Assembly: GCA_964392665.1 (NCBI GenBank)
Contig: CAYMQB010000006.1
Coordinates: 1 to 64,000, forward strand
Direction: 5' to 3'
DNA from: CAYMQB01 sp964392665
Lineage (GTDB): Bacteria; Hydrothermota; E44-bin80
Length of the DNA: 64,000 bases
The translations under genes and the position numbers were made by a program. Positions 10,301-19,232 of this stretch are shown here, in pieces. Within the stretch, counting starts at the first letter, position 1, and every line of letters starts with the position of its first letter. Below the pieces are notes generated by a model that saw only the letters and a program-made list of their open reading frames with translations, ran no database searches and was not told where the DNA came from.

Positions 10301-11476
10301 GGTGCCATACTTAAGGTGAAAGAAGGAGATGAGATTGAGGTAGGAGATGTTGTTTTCAGCATTGATCCTTACAGCACAGTCATCATTTCGGAAGACGGAG
10401 GAAAGATAAAATTTGTCGATATAGTCGAAAACGTCACAATGGTTGAGGAACTCGATTCAAGAACTCAAAGAAGACAGCAGGTAATTGTTGAATCTCGAGA
10501 AAGGGGAAAAACGTTCCATCCTCAAATCGATATTATTGACACGAAGAATAAGAGCAAAGCAAGTTATGCAATTCCAGTTGGTGCATATCTTCTCGTTAAA
10601 AGTGGTCAGAAGGCTTCACCTGGTGATTTGCTTGCAAAGATTCCAAAAGAAATAAGGAAGACAAGGGATATTACGGGAGGATTACCAAGGGTAGCGGAAC
10701 TGTTTGAAGCTCGGATTCCTGGAAACGCTGCAATCATTTCCGAAATCGATGGTATGGTAAGTTTTGGACCGATAAAGCGAGGAGAAAGAACTATTCTTGT
10801 TCAGAGCGATACTGGTGACGAGAAAGAGTATAAGGTACCATATGGAAGGCATCTGATCGTTCATGAGGGAGAAAAGGTTAAGGCAGCCGACAAGTTATGT
10901 GATGGACCAATTAACCCCCACGATATCCTTGCTATTAAGGGAACCGTTGCTGCAATGGAGTATCTAAGAAATGAAATCCAGGAGGTTTATAGATTGCAGG
11001 GTGTTAAAATAGATGACAAGCACATTGGAGTTATCGTGAGGCAGATGCTTCAGAAAATCCTGATAGGGAGTCCTGGAAATACTGGTTTTATCGAAGAGGA
11101 TATTGTCGAAAAATGGAGGGTTAACGAGGAGAATAAGAGAATAATTTCGGAGGGAGGAAAACCCGCAGTGTTTAAACCACTCTTGCTCGGAATTACAAAA
11201 GCAGCGATAAGCACAGAAAGTTTCATTTCGGCAGCTTCTTTTCAGGAAACGACAAGAGTTTTGACCGATGCGGCTGTGAGAGGTAAAAAGGATGACTTGC
11301 TAGGACTCAAGGAAAATGTTATTGTTGGAAATCTTATTCCAGCTGGGACGGGGATAAAGGAATATCTGGACATAAAACTTGTAGTTGATGAGAAGGATGA
11401 AGAAAATCCCGAAGACGAATTAGAAAAAGAGAAAACTCAAGAATCGGTATCAACAAAAAACGCAGAAGTACTGTAA
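7367..11476 (+). CDS. rpoC: DNA-directed RNA polymerase subunit beta'
   Basis: About 1369 residues. The first zinc ribbon ([20 protein letters not shown]) is near the N-terminus. The catalytic [12 protein letters not shown] holds the three Asp that bind the active-site magnesium. The trigger-loop/bridge region follows, then the second zinc site ([13 protein letters not shown]), and the C-terminus ends in an acidic tail. Possible starts are GTG 7358, TTG 7367 and ATG 7379. AGGGGGTG (7353-7360) is one mismatch from an ideal SD and lies 6 nt before TTG 7367 but abuts or overlaps GTG 7358, so I chose 7367. Confidence 0.95.
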   Translation: MLIGMQSKNVTPKDFDYIKIKLASPEVIRSWSYGEVKKPETINYRTQKPEKEGLFCERIFGPVKDFECSCGKYKHVKYRGVVCERCGVEVALSKVRRERMGHIELAIPVAHIWFYKTIPSRISYLLGISPKVVQRVLYYESYVVIDPLDTQLNKGDLLSETEYSKLSLENPEGFTAKMGAEGIYDLLCELDLDEISAKLKMYLRIEKSSTKKKSIVKRLKIVEAFRLSKNKPEWMILKVLPVIPPDLRPLVPLEGGRFATSDLNDLYRRVITRNNRLKNLIEIKAPDIILRNEKRMLQEAVDALLDNTRRSRPIKGRGNRPLKSLSDALKGKQGRFRQNLLGKRTDYSGRSVIVVDPTLKLEQCGLPKIMALELFKPFIIRKLEERGYAQSVKGAKRLLYKKSPEVWNILEEIVTDHPVLLNRAPTLHRLGIQAFNPVLVEGKAIRIHPLVCVPYNADFDGDQMAVHIPLSYEARVESVFLMLSSNNVLSPAHGKPLVSPTQEIVVGCYYLTKEKDNSKGENKAFSNIAEVQLAVDSGVIELHSKIRYKVDNKIIETTAGRVIFNEIIPAGMPFVNKVMDKNSLGDLVAKCYWTLGNRKTVEFLDELKELGFQYATYSGLTIGIDDIITPPEKKSIIDRVMKDIEQEQKNYEKGIITDSERYNRIIDAWTDAIESVENALLVQLSEHRKGFNPIFMMSNSGAKGSSEQVRQLGGMRGLMTRPQKKITGQIGEIIETPILHNFKEGLTVLEYFISTHGSRKGLTDTALKTAEAGYLTRRLVDVAQDVIITEEDCNAVLGLDITALKEGEKIIEPLSDRIEGRFSLEDVIHPFTNEIIVKANEEIAAEKAKEIEKSGIQSLKIRSVLTCEAKRGLCRKCYGRNLATGQLVEIGEAVGVMAAQSIGEPGTQLTLKTFHIGGTATRITEQSEIESTTKGKVKYKEIRYCVSVNNEIEVLSRNGYILIEDKVIKKKTRMRVPYGAILKVKEGDEIEVGDVVFSIDPYSTVIISEDGGKIKFVDIVENVTMVEELDSRTQRRQQVIVESRERGKTFHPQIDIIDTKNKSKASYAIPVGAYLLVKSGQKASPGDLLAKIPKEIRKTRDITGGLPRVAELFEARIPGNAAIISEIDGMVSFGPIKRGERTILVQSDTGDEKEYKVPYGRHLIVHEGEKVKAADKLCDGPINPHDILAIKGTVAAMEYLRNEIQEVYRLQGVKIDDKHIGVIVRQMLQKILIGSPGNTGFIEEDIVEKWRVNEENKRIISEGGKPAVFKPLLLGITKAAISTESFISAASFQETTRVLTDAAVRGKKDDLLGLKENVIVGNLIPAGTGIKEYLDIKLVVDEKDEENPEDELEKEKTQESVSTKNAEVL

Positions 11477-11485
11477 GGAGGAATA

Positions 11486-11878
11486 ATGCCAACGATTAAC
11501 CAACTGATCAAAAAAGGAAGAAAAACGATATCTAAAAGAAACAAAACACCAGCTTTGGTGGGTTGCCCGCAAAGAAGAGGTGTTTGCACAAGAGTTTATA
11601 CGACCACGCCAAAGAAACCTAACTCGGCATTGAGGAAAGTTGCAAGGGTGAGACTTACAAGCGGTTTTGAGGTTACATGTTACATACCCGGGGAGGGTCA
11701 TAACCTTCAGGAACATTCAATAGTGCTTGTTCGTGGAGGAAGGGTAAAGGATTTACCGGGGGTAAGATATCACATTATTAGAGGTGTTCTTGACACGGGA
11801 GGCGTTGAAGGGAGGAAACAGAGTAGATCGCTATATGGAGCGAAAAAGGGAAAGAAGCAACAGATAAAAGAAACCTGA
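11486..11878 (+). CDS. rpsL: 30S ribosomal protein S12
   Basis: This is a 130-residue S12, a decoding-centre protein. Both highly conserved loops are intact: [19 protein letters not shown] and the region around [17 protein letters not shown]. The lysines classically changed in streptomycin resistance are wild type. The start has a textbook AAGGAGG site 9 nt after the rpoC stop. It heads the str-type set rpsL-rpsG-fusA, here run on directly from rpoBC. Confidence 0.97.
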   Translation: MPTINQLIKKGRKTISKRNKTPALVGCPQRRGVCTRVYTTTPKKPNSALRKVARVRLTSGFEVTCYIPGEGHNLQEHSIVLVRGGRVKDLPGVRYHIIRGVLDTGGVEGRKQSRSLYGAKKGKKQQIKET

Positions 11879-11914
11879 TTATTTGTGGTCAATAGTAAAC
11901 TATGAGGAGGTTTA

Positions 11915-12385
11915 ATGCCGAGAAGAAGGAGACCTGAGAGAAGGAAGGTTTACCCGGATCCCCATTACAACAGTCTATTAGTCGCTGGAATGATAAACAA
12001 TATTATGCAGAGCGGGAAGAAGAGCATTGCCGAGAAAATCGTGGAAGGTGCAATAGAAATAATAGGGGATAAAACAGGCAAAAAAGGTGTCCATATTCTG
12101 GAGAAGGCGATTCAGAATGTTATGCCAAAGGTTGAAGTGAGACCTAGAAGGGTAGGTGGAGCAACTTATCAGGTACCGATGGAAGTTAAACCCAGTCGAA
12201 AGACTACACTCGCTATTAGATGGATTGTAAAGGCGGCGGATGCAAGAGCAGGGCATTCCATGAAGGAGAAACTTGCAATGGAGTTAATCGACGCAAGCAA
12301 CAATCAGGGCACAGCGATAAAAAAGAAAGAAGACACCCATAAAATGGCCGAAGCCAATAAAGCATTCGCGCATTTCAAGTGGTAA
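11915..12385 (+). CDS. rpsG: 30S ribosomal protein S7
   Basis: The product is 156 residues, normal for S7. It starts [10 protein letters not shown] and has the conserved internal [11 protein letters not shown] and the C-terminal [16 protein letters not shown]7 nucleates assembly of the 30S head. AGGAGG precedes the ATG. The rpsL-rpsG gap is only 36 nt, so the long S7-binding intercistronic hairpin known from E. coli is not obvious here. Confidence 0.97.
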   Translation: MPRRRRPERRKVYPDPHYNSLLVAGMINNIMQSGKKSIAEKIVEGAIEIIGDKTGKKGVHILEKAIQNVMPKVEVRPRRVGGATYQVPMEVKPSRKTTLAIRWIVKAADARAGHSMKEKLAMELIDASNNQGTAIKKKEDTHKMAEANKAFAHFKW

Positions 12386-12415
12386 AGGTTGTTAATAGAA
12401 CAAAGGGTAAAGATA

Positions 12416-12436
12416 ATCGCAGGCAGTGCCTGCGAT
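12416..12436 (+). terminator. 10-bp hairpin between rpsG and fusA, possible attenuator
   Basis: ATCGCAGGCA (12416-12425) and TGCCTGCGAT (12427-12436) are exact reverse complements around a single G, and CTTTTAA follows. The GC-rich stem plus a short T-run resembles a weak intrinsic terminator or attenuator. It lies in the 71-nt rpsG-fusA gap and ends 20 nt before the fusA start. It could lower fusA transcription relative to S7 or stabilise the upstream mRNA end. Either role is inference. Confidence 0.5.
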
Positions 12437-12456
12437 CTTTTAATGGAATACAAATA

Positions 12457-14532
12457 ATGAAATATCCACTCAAGGACGTAAGAAATATTGGTATTATGGC
12501 TCACATTGATGCTGGAAAAACCACAACCACAGAAAGGTTTCTCTTCTATACGGGTAAGGTTCACAGAGTGGGAGAAGTTGATGAGGGTTCCGCAACAATG
12601 GATTGGATGGAACAGGAGAAGGAGAGAGGAATTACAATCACTTCCGCTGCGACCACGTGTGTATGGAATGGAACCCAAATCAATATAATAGATACACCAG
12701 GTCATGTCGATTTCACTGTGGAGGTAGAGAGATCGTTAATGGTTCTTGATGGGGCAATAATGATTTTCAGTGCTGTAGAAGGAGTGGAGCCTCAATCCGA
12801 GACGGTGTGGCGTCAGGCTGATAAGTACCGAATTCCAAGAATTTCCTTTATTAACAAAATGGATAGAATGGGTGCAGATTTTTCAAGGACAGTCAATATG
12901 ATGGAGGAACGTTTGGGAGCCAATCCCGTACTCCTTCAAATTCCACTTGGAAAGGAGGAAAATTTCGAGGGAGTAATAGACCTAATAAAAATGAAAGCAG
13001 TAAAATGGTACGAAGAAAGATGGGGAATAAACCTGTATGAAGAAGATATTTCCAGAGAACATATTGCTCAAGCAGAGGAGTTTCATGAGTTATTAATCGA
13101 GAAGGTTTGTGACCTTGATGAATCCATTACCAGGAAATACCTTGAAGAAAAACCGATAGGTGAAGATGAAATTATTAAAGTGCTTAGAAAAGGTACGATA
13201 AATGACGCTATCCATCCCGTCCTATGTGGTTCTGCATTCAAGAATAAGGGAGTTCAGAAGCTACTTGATGCAGTTATTAGCTTTCTTCCATCGCCTTTGG
13301 ACATTCCTGCAATTGAAGGTGTAAATCCTGTTTCCGGGAAGACAGAGAAACGGCTTCCAGAGGAAAGTGAACCTTTTTCCGCAGTGGTTTTTAAGATAGC
13401 AACAGATTTTCATGTTGGAAAACTAGTTTTTGTCAGAATATATTCTGGTGTTGTAGAGCAAGGAAAAGCTGTTTACAATTCGAATATCAAGAAACATGAA
13501 CGTGTCAATCGAATCCTTCAAATGCATGCAAACAAGCGTTTACAGATACCTTCCGTTTCTTGCGGAAACATTGCAGCCTTTGTTGGATTAAAGGAATCAA
13601 GGACAGGTCACACACTCTCGACCTTAAAACACCCCATTCTTTTTAAAACGCCGACATTTCCAGAACCAGTAATTTCTATCGCCATAGAACCTCATTCACA
13701 GATGGACTCGGAGAAGTTGGGTTCCACATTGAGGACACTTAAGGATGAAGACCCAACATTTATTGTGAAATATAATGAAGAAACAGGGCAGACAATAATT
13801 TCGGGGATGGGAGAATTGCATCTTGAAGTTCTTCTAAATAGGATGATACGTGAATTTGGAGTCAAAGCAAATGTAGGCAATCCGCAGGTTGCTTACAAAG
13901 AGACGACCACAAGCAGTCAAATTGTTGAGGAGAAATTCGCCAAGCAAACTGGTGGGAGAGGTCAGTATGCTCATGTTAAGATACAGGTTGAACCTCTTGG
14001 TAAAGGTAAAGGGATTGTTTTCGAAAGCAAAATTGCGCAGGGGGTGATTCCAAAAGAATTCATAAGTTCAGTGAAAGCTGGAATTCTTGAAGCGGCAGAA
14101 AATGGCGTCATTGCGGGTTTCCCTGTAGTTGACGTTAAAGCCACGCTTCTGGATGGTTCATACCATCAAGTCGATTCATCCGACATTGCATTTAGAAGGG
14201 CCGGTTCCATTGCGTTTTATAAGGCAATGGAAAAAGATAATCCGAAATTACTTGAGCCTATTATGGAACTCGAGATAGTATCCCCTGAGTCCTATACAGG
14301 TGAAATTATTAAGGACATTCAATCAAGAAGAGCAAAAGTCCTTGGAATGGAACAGAGAGAGAAGAATAGAATAATCGAAGCTTTTGTACCTCTTTCAGAA
14401 ATGTTTGGTTATGCTACTGCATTACGTTCCCTATCGCAAGGCAGAGCTGTTTATTCTATGCAATTTCATGGTTATGAAACTGTTTCAGAGGGACTTCAGA
14501 CTACGATACTAAAGAAGATCAGAGGATACTGA
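12457..14532 (+). CDS. fusA: Elongation factor G
   Basis: About 691 residues. The GTPase domain has G1 [13 protein letters not shown]3 DTPGHVDF and G4 NKMD; switch I contains the invariant RGITI. Domains II-V follow, ending in the domain [11 protein letters not shown] region. EF-G drives ribosomal translocation. An in-frame ATG at 12379 would overlap rpsG and add 26 residues spanning the hairpin. I chose 12457 because it gives the family N-terminus; its SD is weak. Confidence 0.96.
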   Translation: MKYPLKDVRNIGIMAHIDAGKTTTTERFLFYTGKVHRVGEVDEGSATMDWMEQEKERGITITSAATTCVWNGTQINIIDTPGHVDFTVEVERSLMVLDGAIMIFSAVEGVEPQSETVWRQADKYRIPRISFINKMDRMGADFSRTVNMMEERLGANPVLLQIPLGKEENFEGVIDLIKMKAVKWYEERWGINLYEEDISREHIAQAEEFHELLIEKVCDLDESITRKYLEEKPIGEDEIIKVLRKGTINDAIHPVLCGSAFKNKGVQKLLDAVISFLPSPLDIPAIEGVNPVSGKTEKRLPEESEPFSAVVFKIATDFHVGKLVFVRIYSGVVEQGKAVYNSNIKKHERVNRILQMHANKRLQIPSVSCGNIAAFVGLKESRTGHTLSTLKHPILFKTPTFPEPVISIAIEPHSQMDSEKLGSTLRTLKDEDPTFIVKYNEETGQTIISGMGELHLEVLLNRMIREFGVKANVGNPQVAYKETTTSSQIVEEKFAKQTGGRGQYAHVKIQVEPLGKGKGIVFESKIAQGVIPKEFISSVKAGILEAAENGVIAGFPVVDVKATLLDGSYHQVDSSDIAFRRAGSIAFYKAMEKDNPKLLEPIMELEIVSPESYTGEIIKDIQSRRAKVLGMEQREKNRIIEAFVPLSEMFGYATALRSLSQGRAVYSMQFHGYETVSEGLQTTILKKIRGY

Positions 14533-14562
14533 AGTTTGGGGAAAGAACCTGCCGGAAAATTC

Positions 14563-14591
14563 TTGACAAGAAGACAATTTTATTATATGCT
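14563..14591 (+). promoter_or_regulatory. Sigma70-type promoter ahead of the barrel-like gene
   Basis: TTGACA (14563-14568), a 17-nt spacer and TATGCT (14586-14591). The -35 is perfect and the -10 matches 4 of 6. It would give a leader of about 170 nt to the gene starting at 14769. Within that leader I see only a short AATCAA/TTGATT hairpin. Confidence 0.5.
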
Positions 14592-14768
14592 AATTTAACA
14601 AAGCTTGATATAGAAAGACCGCTCTAAGATGTCGTTTACCGTAGTGTTCTGATCATAAGACGAGAATGCGAAAGAGAATAAGAGAACGATTAAGGCATCA
14701 GTTGTAAATACATCATAATCAATTGGGGTTGATTGTATTTCAATCCCTTACAAGAAGGAGGTATTTTG

Positions 14769-15761
14769 ATGAAGGTATTTGTCCTGACAATTCTATCTGT
14801 TATGCTCTTGGCAATAACACTTTTTTCACAAGATGAAGCCGTGATATCACATTACGGTACACTTAAAGTTGGGGGAGTTCTCCAAAGCACATTTACTTAC
14901 AATTTGGATACGCTTGAGGTACAAACACAGTTTGCCGTGAGGAAGTCGATTTTCCTCTTCTGGGGTACAATCCTCCAGGATAATGTTAAATACTTCGTTA
15001 AAGGGGGAGGTATGACTTCACCCTACATAATTGAGACAAAACTGATGTTTGACAACTACATTCCGATGACAAGTATCGCCATAGGTCGTTACCTTCCAAA
15101 TTTTACCTATTATATGTCTCGCAATTGTGCAATGTTGGATTTGATAGAGTATCCGTTGCTTGTTCAAGGCTATGCAATGTGGCAGCAAATTGGCGTTCAA
15201 ACTACGACAACGACAGACTTTTTGAATTTTAGCTTGGGTATATTCAACGGATATCCAGCAAAATCTATAAGCGAAGACAATCATGCAAAGGACGTGCTGA
15301 TTTCAGCTACGGTGAAACCACCAGTTGATTTCATTAAATTCTTCGGATATGGCTGGTTTGGAAATATGCTTATGGCAGATACTGTTGATCTTGCAAAGAA
15401 TAGGATCGGTGGTGGTGCCATAGTGAATTACCCATTGAATGAACAGATGACTGTTTCACTCCAGGGAGAATATGTGATGGGAACGGATGAAGGTGTTGGT
15501 GTAAATGATCTGAAAAGCGCCGGTTATTATGGACAATTGTCTTTTAAAACAAATCCTCAGATAGAATTTCTCGGAAGATACGATGGTTTTGATTCAAACA
15601 CCGGTGTTGACGGTAATGCAATAAGCTGGATTACCGGTGGAATGAACTACTTCATAGATGGTGAACATGCGAAAATTTCTCTAAACTACATCAAAAAACG
15701 AGAAGAAATAGGCGAGTATGAAAACGATCAGTTCGTAATGCAATTTCAGATTTTTTTCTAA
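14769..15761 (+). CDS. Signal-peptide-bearing, probable outer-membrane barrel protein
   Basis: The product is 330 residues. The N-terminus is a clear Sec signal peptide (Lys, then hydrophobic stretch to about residue 20, LFSQ cleavage area). The rest alternates polar and hydrophobic residues with many Gly, Tyr and Phe and ends in the aromatic strand QFQIFF, as outer-membrane beta-barrels do. It resembles porin-like proteins of unknown specificity; I cannot name a family. The start at 14769 has AAGGAGG (14755-14761) 7 nt upstream; an earlier in-frame ATG at 14733 lacks this. It has its own promoter and stands alone between fusA and tatA. Confidence 0.75.
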   Translation: MKVFVLTILSVMLLAITLFSQDEAVISHYGTLKVGGVLQSTFTYNLDTLEVQTQFAVRKSIFLFWGTILQDNVKYFVKGGGMTSPYIIETKLMFDNYIPMTSIAIGRYLPNFTYYMSRNCAMLDLIEYPLLVQGYAMWQQIGVQTTTTTDFLNFSLGIFNGYPAKSISEDNHAKDVLISATVKPPVDFIKFFGYGWFGNMLMADTVDLAKNRIGGGAIVNYPLNEQMTVSLQGEYVMGTDEGVGVNDLKSAGYYGQLSFKTNPQIEFLGRYDGFDSNTGVDGNAISWITGGMNYFIDGEHAKISLNYIKKREEIGEYENDQFVMQFQIFF

Positions 15762-15842
15762 GTTTTTTAAGCAGAATTTATGAGTTTATTTAAGTTGTCT
15801 AACAAGGTTCGCAGTTGTGATAATGAATCAGAGTAACTAAAG

Positions 15843-16031
15843 ATGTTTGGTGGAGCGATAGGCTGGCAGGAAATAGGAATTGTTTTGCTTATAGTCTTGC
15901 TGCTTTTTGGTGCCAAAAAAATACCTGAAGTTATGCTTTCGTTTGGTAAAGGTATCAGTGCATTCAAGAAGGGAATGAAGGAAATTCAGTCCGAAATAAG
16001 CAAGAACGAGAAGAAAGAAGATGATAGGTAA
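15843..16031 (+). CDS. tatA: Twin-arginine translocase subunit TatA/TatE
   Basis: A 62-residue protein with the TatA plan: a short N-terminal segment, one transmembrane helix (about 9-22, [14 protein letters not shown]), the invariant FGAKKIPE hinge, then an amphipathic helix ([13 protein letters not shown]) and a charged tail. TatA oligomers form the pore for folded twin-arginine substrates. The SD is weak. No tatB or tatC is in this window. Confidence 0.92.
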   Translation: MFGGAIGWQEIGIVLLIVLLLFGAKKIPEVMLSFGKGISAFKKGMKEIQSEISKNEKKEDDR

Positions 16032-16193
16032 GTAAAAAGAAACACATACTTAAATATAAAATAGTAGGCGAGATTTCAGCTTTAATGTTTGGAATGCAGC
16101 AAATTTTTTAATTGCAGTTTTTCTTTTAAGATAACCGGAGACTTATGTTTACTTGAGTCGAAGAATTTGAATTCAAAATAAAAGGGAAATAAA

Positions 16194-16691
16194 ATGCTAA
16201 AAAGAATCAAGGGAAGAGTAATCAAACTGGGAGATAATGTTGATACCGATGTGATTTATCCTGGTAAGTATCTTCCCATCATAGATTCAGAGGAAATGGC
16301 ACTACATGCACTTGAAGGACTTGACCCCGATTTCCCTGATAGGATCGGTAAGGGAGATATAATAGTAGCGGGAAAGAATTTTGGTTGTGGAAGCTCGAGA
16401 GAGCAGGCAGCAACATGTCTTAAATTTGCAGGAATTTCGGTCGTAATTGCCAAATCCTTTTCAAGAATTTTCTTCAGGAACGGGGTAAATCAAGGATTAC
16501 CTGTCATAGTATCATCCACCGCGGTTGATAAAGTAAAAGACGGTGATGAAATCGAAGTCGATTTTGCAACAGGAGAATGCACATTGAGTAATAAAGAAAC
16601 TATTAAGTTCAAAGAATTTCCCAATTTCATCTTCTCTATCCTTGATGCCGGTGGACTTGTCCCATACGTGAGAAGTAAAATCAAAACATAA
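16194..16691 (+). CDS. leuD: 3-isopropylmalate dehydratase small subunit (LeuD-type)
   Basis: A 165-residue aconitase swivel-domain protein. Family marks are VIKLGDNVDTDVIYPGKYL near the N-terminus and NFGCGSSREQA at about residues 61-71, which carries substrate-contacting Ser/Arg. The small subunit pairs with an iron-sulfur large subunit (LeuC type) to isomerise 2-isopropylmalate, or homocitrate/dimethylmalate-type substrates in related enzymes. No large subunit lies beside it, so the exact substrate is open. It follows tatA by 162 nt with no clear promoter. Confidence 0.85.
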   Translation: MLKRIKGRVIKLGDNVDTDVIYPGKYLPIIDSEEMALHALEGLDPDFPDRIGKGDIIVAGKNFGCGSSREQAATCLKFAGISVVIAKSFSRIFFRNGVNQGLPVIVSSTAVDKVKDGDEIEVDFATGECTLSNKETIKFKEFPNFIFSILDAGGLVPYVRSKIKT

Positions 16692-16817
16692 AAATTCATC
16701 CCTCTTCTTGTCATTCTCAGTAGGCAATAGTTTATGGTTATGGAAGAATAGAGCTTGTAGACAAGCTAAAAGAAACGGAGAACTTTTTTTTGTGCAATAT
16801 GGGGTTCGAAAACTTTA

Positions 16818-16846
16818 TTGACAAAAAGGAATAAATTTGATATAAA
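16818..16846 (+). promoter_or_regulatory. Near-consensus promoter upstream of hutH
   Basis: TTGACA (16818-16823), 17-nt spacer, TATAAA (16841-16846). It points towards hutH, whose start is about 300 nt downstream. The repeat element at 16875-17031 lies in between, so it would be transcribed as part of the leader, unless a nearer promoter exists that I did not recognise. Confidence 0.6.
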
Positions 16847-16874
16847 GATGGAATGTAAATAGTCAGTAAACCCC

Positions 16875-17031
16875 GTCATTGCGAGCCTGCCGAAGGCAGG
16901 CGTGGCAATCTCATATTGAGAGAAAGGCAAGTATGGGATTGCTTCGCATGAGTCGAGCAAGCGCCGTGTAATAGGAAAATGTTTTGTGAATAATGATATT
17001 ACACAGGGCAAGAAGTGGAACTCGCAATGAC
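16875..17031. repeat. MITE-like element with GTCATTGCGAG/CTCGCAATGAC ends
   Basis: A 157-bp element bounded by exact 11-bp inverted ends (GTCATTGCGAG at 16875, CTCGCAATGAC ending at 17031). Inside, GTGTAATA and TATTACAC form another inverted pair. A second complete copy at 33306-33471 shares both ends and a central block of roughly 50 bp with few changes. It has no coding capacity. It fills most of the 463-bp gap between leuD and hutH; the rest of that gap holds only the promoter at 16818 and the hutH SD. Confidence 0.85.
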
Positions 17032-17154
17032 ACGACTCACTGCTTATTTACTCTGAATTATGACGGAGTTCACTGATTATTTACGATGGAATATTTGTAG
17101 TGGAACCGAGTATATGTGACGAAAACAAAAATATTGTAAAAAGGAGGGTCTCCT

Positions 17155-18681
17155 ATGTCAGTAAAGCTTGAGGGTAAGAATTTAACAATAGAAGATGTTG
17201 TCGTTGTAGCGAGAAATAACGAAAAGATAGACATTCCTGCAGTGGCAATGGAACGTGTGAAGAAGTGCAGGGCAATTGTCGAGGGAAAGATAAAAGAACA
17301 CGCGATAATGTATGGTGTGACAACCGGGATAGGCGAACTATCGGAGGTAATTCTTCCACCAGAACAGATAGCAAAATTTCAGAGGTATCTTGTTTACAGC
17401 CATGCAGCGGGTTATGGTGAGCCATTGCCTGTCGAGGAAGTGAGGGCAGCAATGCTAAGCAGGACAAATGTATTGGTTCACGGCAACTCAGGTTGTAGAC
17501 CTGTTGTTGTTGAGACTCTGAAAGAGATGCTGAATAAAGGTGTTACACCCGTAATGTGCGAGAAAGGTTCTGTGGGTGCTTCCGGAGACCTTTCACCAAT
17601 GGCACAGATGGCGCTTGTTTTGATTGGGGAGGGTGAAGCATTTTATAAGGGTGAGAGGATGAGCGGTAAAAAAGCAATGGAAAAAGCAGGGATTCCAATC
17701 CTTGTATTTGAGGCAAGAGATGGACTTTCGACGATAAATGGTTCTAATGTAGTTGCGGGTAAAGGAAGTTTGGAAATATTCGATGCTGAACAGTGGTTAA
17801 AAACAAGTGAGATTACTGCAGCGATGACGCTCGAGGCATTGAATGCGAATATGCTTGCCTATGATGAGAGGATACATAAAGCAAGAGGTTATCCAGGAGC
17901 GATTACTTCAAGTGAAAATATAAGAAGGTTGGTAAAAGATAGCGAATTGTTGAAGAGGAAAGGAAAAAAGGTTCAAGACGCATATAGTTTAAGAAGCACA
18001 CCTCAGGTAATAGGGTCGGCAAAGGACGCATTCAAATTCGCAAGAGAGATGTTTCTTATAGAACTGAACGGTGTTGGCGATAATCCTCTATTTTTCGAAG
18101 ATGACGGAGGAACGGTTATTACAGGTGCAAATTTTCAGGGAACACCACTCGCATTTGGACTGGAATTAGTTGGAATTGCAATTACAACAGTGTGTGCTCT
18201 CTCGGAGAGGAGAACGAACAGATTGATGAATCCGCACCTTAGCATGGGTTTACCTGCATTTCTCACGAAGGGTGCGGGAATGTTTTCCGGTTTAATGCTA
18301 TCTCAGTATACCGCAGGTTCACTTGTCTGTGAAAACAGGGTCCTGAGTAATCCTGCTGCAACTGGCTCTATTCCAGCAGCAGCAGACCAGGAAGATTTTG
18401 TAAGTATGGGAATGACAACCGCAATAAAAACAAGACAAATCATAGAGAATGCAAATGCGGTTGTTGCAATAGAACTTATGGCTGGTGCACAGGCACTCGA
18501 TTTCAGGAAACCCATAAAACCCGGGAAAGGTGTCCAAGTTGCATATGATATAATTAGAAAATATGTGGAGCATCTTGAAGAGGACAGACCAATTTATGAC
18601 GATATAAACAAACTTGCCAAGGTGGTAAAATCAGGTGAAATACTTGAAGAAGTAGAGAGGGCGATTGGTAGACTTAAGTAG
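17155..18681 (+). CDS. hutH: Histidine ammonia-lyase
   Basis: The product is 508 residues, the standard length. The MIO-forming ASG triad is in GSVGASGDLSPMAQ (about residues 141-154). The N-terminal catalytic Tyr is in YGVTTGIG, and the substrate-selecting segment reads YSHAAGYG; the Ser-His pair is typical of histidine lyases rather than tyrosine or phenylalanine lyases. It deaminates L-histidine to urocanate. A strong AAGGAGG precedes the ATG. No hutU, hutI or other histidine-degradation gene is adjacent, so the pathway is split or only this step is used. Confidence 0.92.
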   Translation: MSVKLEGKNLTIEDVVVVARNNEKIDIPAVAMERVKKCRAIVEGKIKEHAIMYGVTTGIGELSEVILPPEQIAKFQRYLVYSHAAGYGEPLPVEEVRAAMLSRTNVLVHGNSGCRPVVVETLKEMLNKGVTPVMCEKGSVGASGDLSPMAQMALVLIGEGEAFYKGERMSGKKAMEKAGIPILVFEARDGLSTINGSNVVAGKGSLEIFDAEQWLKTSEITAAMTLEALNANMLAYDERIHKARGYPGAITSSENIRRLVKDSELLKRKGKKVQDAYSLRSTPQVIGSAKDAFKFAREMFLIELNGVGDNPLFFEDDGGTVITGANFQGTPLAFGLELVGIAITTVCALSERRTNRLMNPHLSMGLPAFLTKGAGMFSGLMLSQYTAGSLVCENRVLSNPAATGSIPAAADQEDFVSMGMTTAIKTRQIIENANAVVAIELMAGAQALDFRKPIKPGKGVQVAYDIIRKYVEHLEEDRPIYDDINKLAKVVKSGEILEEVERAIGRLK

Positions 18682-18738
18682 CGAGTAACAAAAGCCCCTT
18701 TGTTGCAAAATCTGTCATTCCAAGCAGTACATTAAGTT

Positions 18739-18770
18739 CCCTCTGTCAAGAGGGGATTTAGGGGTGTGTT
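18739..18770. repeat. Short dispersed-type repeat (CCCTCT-AGAGGG hairpin)
   Basis: CCCTCT (18739-18744) and AGAGGG (18749-18754) form a 6-bp stem with a 4-nt loop, followed by GATTTAGGGGTGTGTT. From memory, this kind of sequence recurs in intergenic regions of many uncultured bacterial genomes; within this window I see one copy only, so its repeat status rests on that recollection. The 18682-18790 gap has nothing else recognisable. Confidence 0.35.
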
Positions 18771-18790
18771 AGAAGACATTCGCTTCATTC

Positions 18791-18903
18791 TCTGTTTTTT
18801 TGTTTGTCATTGCGAGTATTTTTTCATAATTTCTGCCGAAGCAATTTCATATTTACCTTACCTCTTTCCTCTCCCTCAAAGGGAGAGGAAGTATTAGGAA
18901 TAG
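18791..18903. repeat. 113-bp direct repeat, copy A, inside an element running 18806-19003
   Basis: Identical to copy B (20938-21050) at 109 of 113 positions by hand alignment. The copy lies within a larger element that begins GTCATTGCGAG (18806) and ends CTCGCAATGAC (19003), the same 11-bp ends as the elements at 16875 and 33306, though its interior differs. It contains CTCTCCCTCAAAGGGAGAG, a hairpin-forming palindrome. The rest of the element (18904-19003) holds short self-complementary stretches and no gene. The two direct repeats bound the AbiE module. Confidence 0.85.
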
Positions 18904-19052
18904 ACCCTTCGTCATAGGAGATTACCATCCTTCGTGGGATTTATCCTTGAGCGAAACGAAGGACTCAGGACAGGCTTAACTTCGTTTCGGAGCTCGCAAT
19001 GACAGGATTAACTGAGTATTTATTAATGGGGTGTATATCTGTAAAAAACTTC

Positions 19053-19080
19053 TTGACAATCATTCCCTTTTCCTTATAAT
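19053..19080 (+). promoter_or_regulatory. Consensus promoter of the AbiE module
   Basis: TTGACA (19053-19058), 16-nt spacer, TATAAT (19075-19080), both hexamers perfect. Predicted transcription starts near 19087, only about 8 nt before the ATG of the 45-codon frame at 19095. AbiEi antitoxins often repress their own promoter through inverted repeats; I see no obvious long inverted repeat here. Confidence 0.75.
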
Positions 19081-19094
19081 ACGAACTAGTAATT

Positions 19095-19232
19095 ATGAAA
19101 CGAGATTCACTGGGACAACTTGAAGAAGCACAAGAGATTAAGCTTTGGCAAAGGGATGAGTCAACTCGTTATTTATGTTTGCGATGTACTACATTTTGTG
19201 TAGCTTTATGCGAACGAAATGAAAAAAGATAA
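19095..19232 (+). CDS. 45-residue Cys-rich leader reading frame overlapping abiEi
   Basis: An open frame of 45 codons, MKRDSLGQLEEAQEIKLW..., ending in a segment with four cysteines (CLRC, then C and C within 11 residues) that could bind a metal. It starts just after the promoter with almost no leader and overlaps the first 14 bases of abiEi in another frame (stop TAA at 19230-19232). abiEi has no SD of its own, so translation of this frame could deliver ribosomes to it. I do not recognise a family. It may be a third component, a regulatory leader peptide, or chance. Confidence 0.45.
   Translation: MKRDSLGQLEEAQEIKLWQRDESTRYLCLRCTTFCVALCERNEKR

Noticed and set aside
17142..17154. GGAG-GGT-CTCC hairpin that could hide the hutH SD
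   Set aside because: Only 4 bp and a 3-nt loop; not stable enough to claim a switch.
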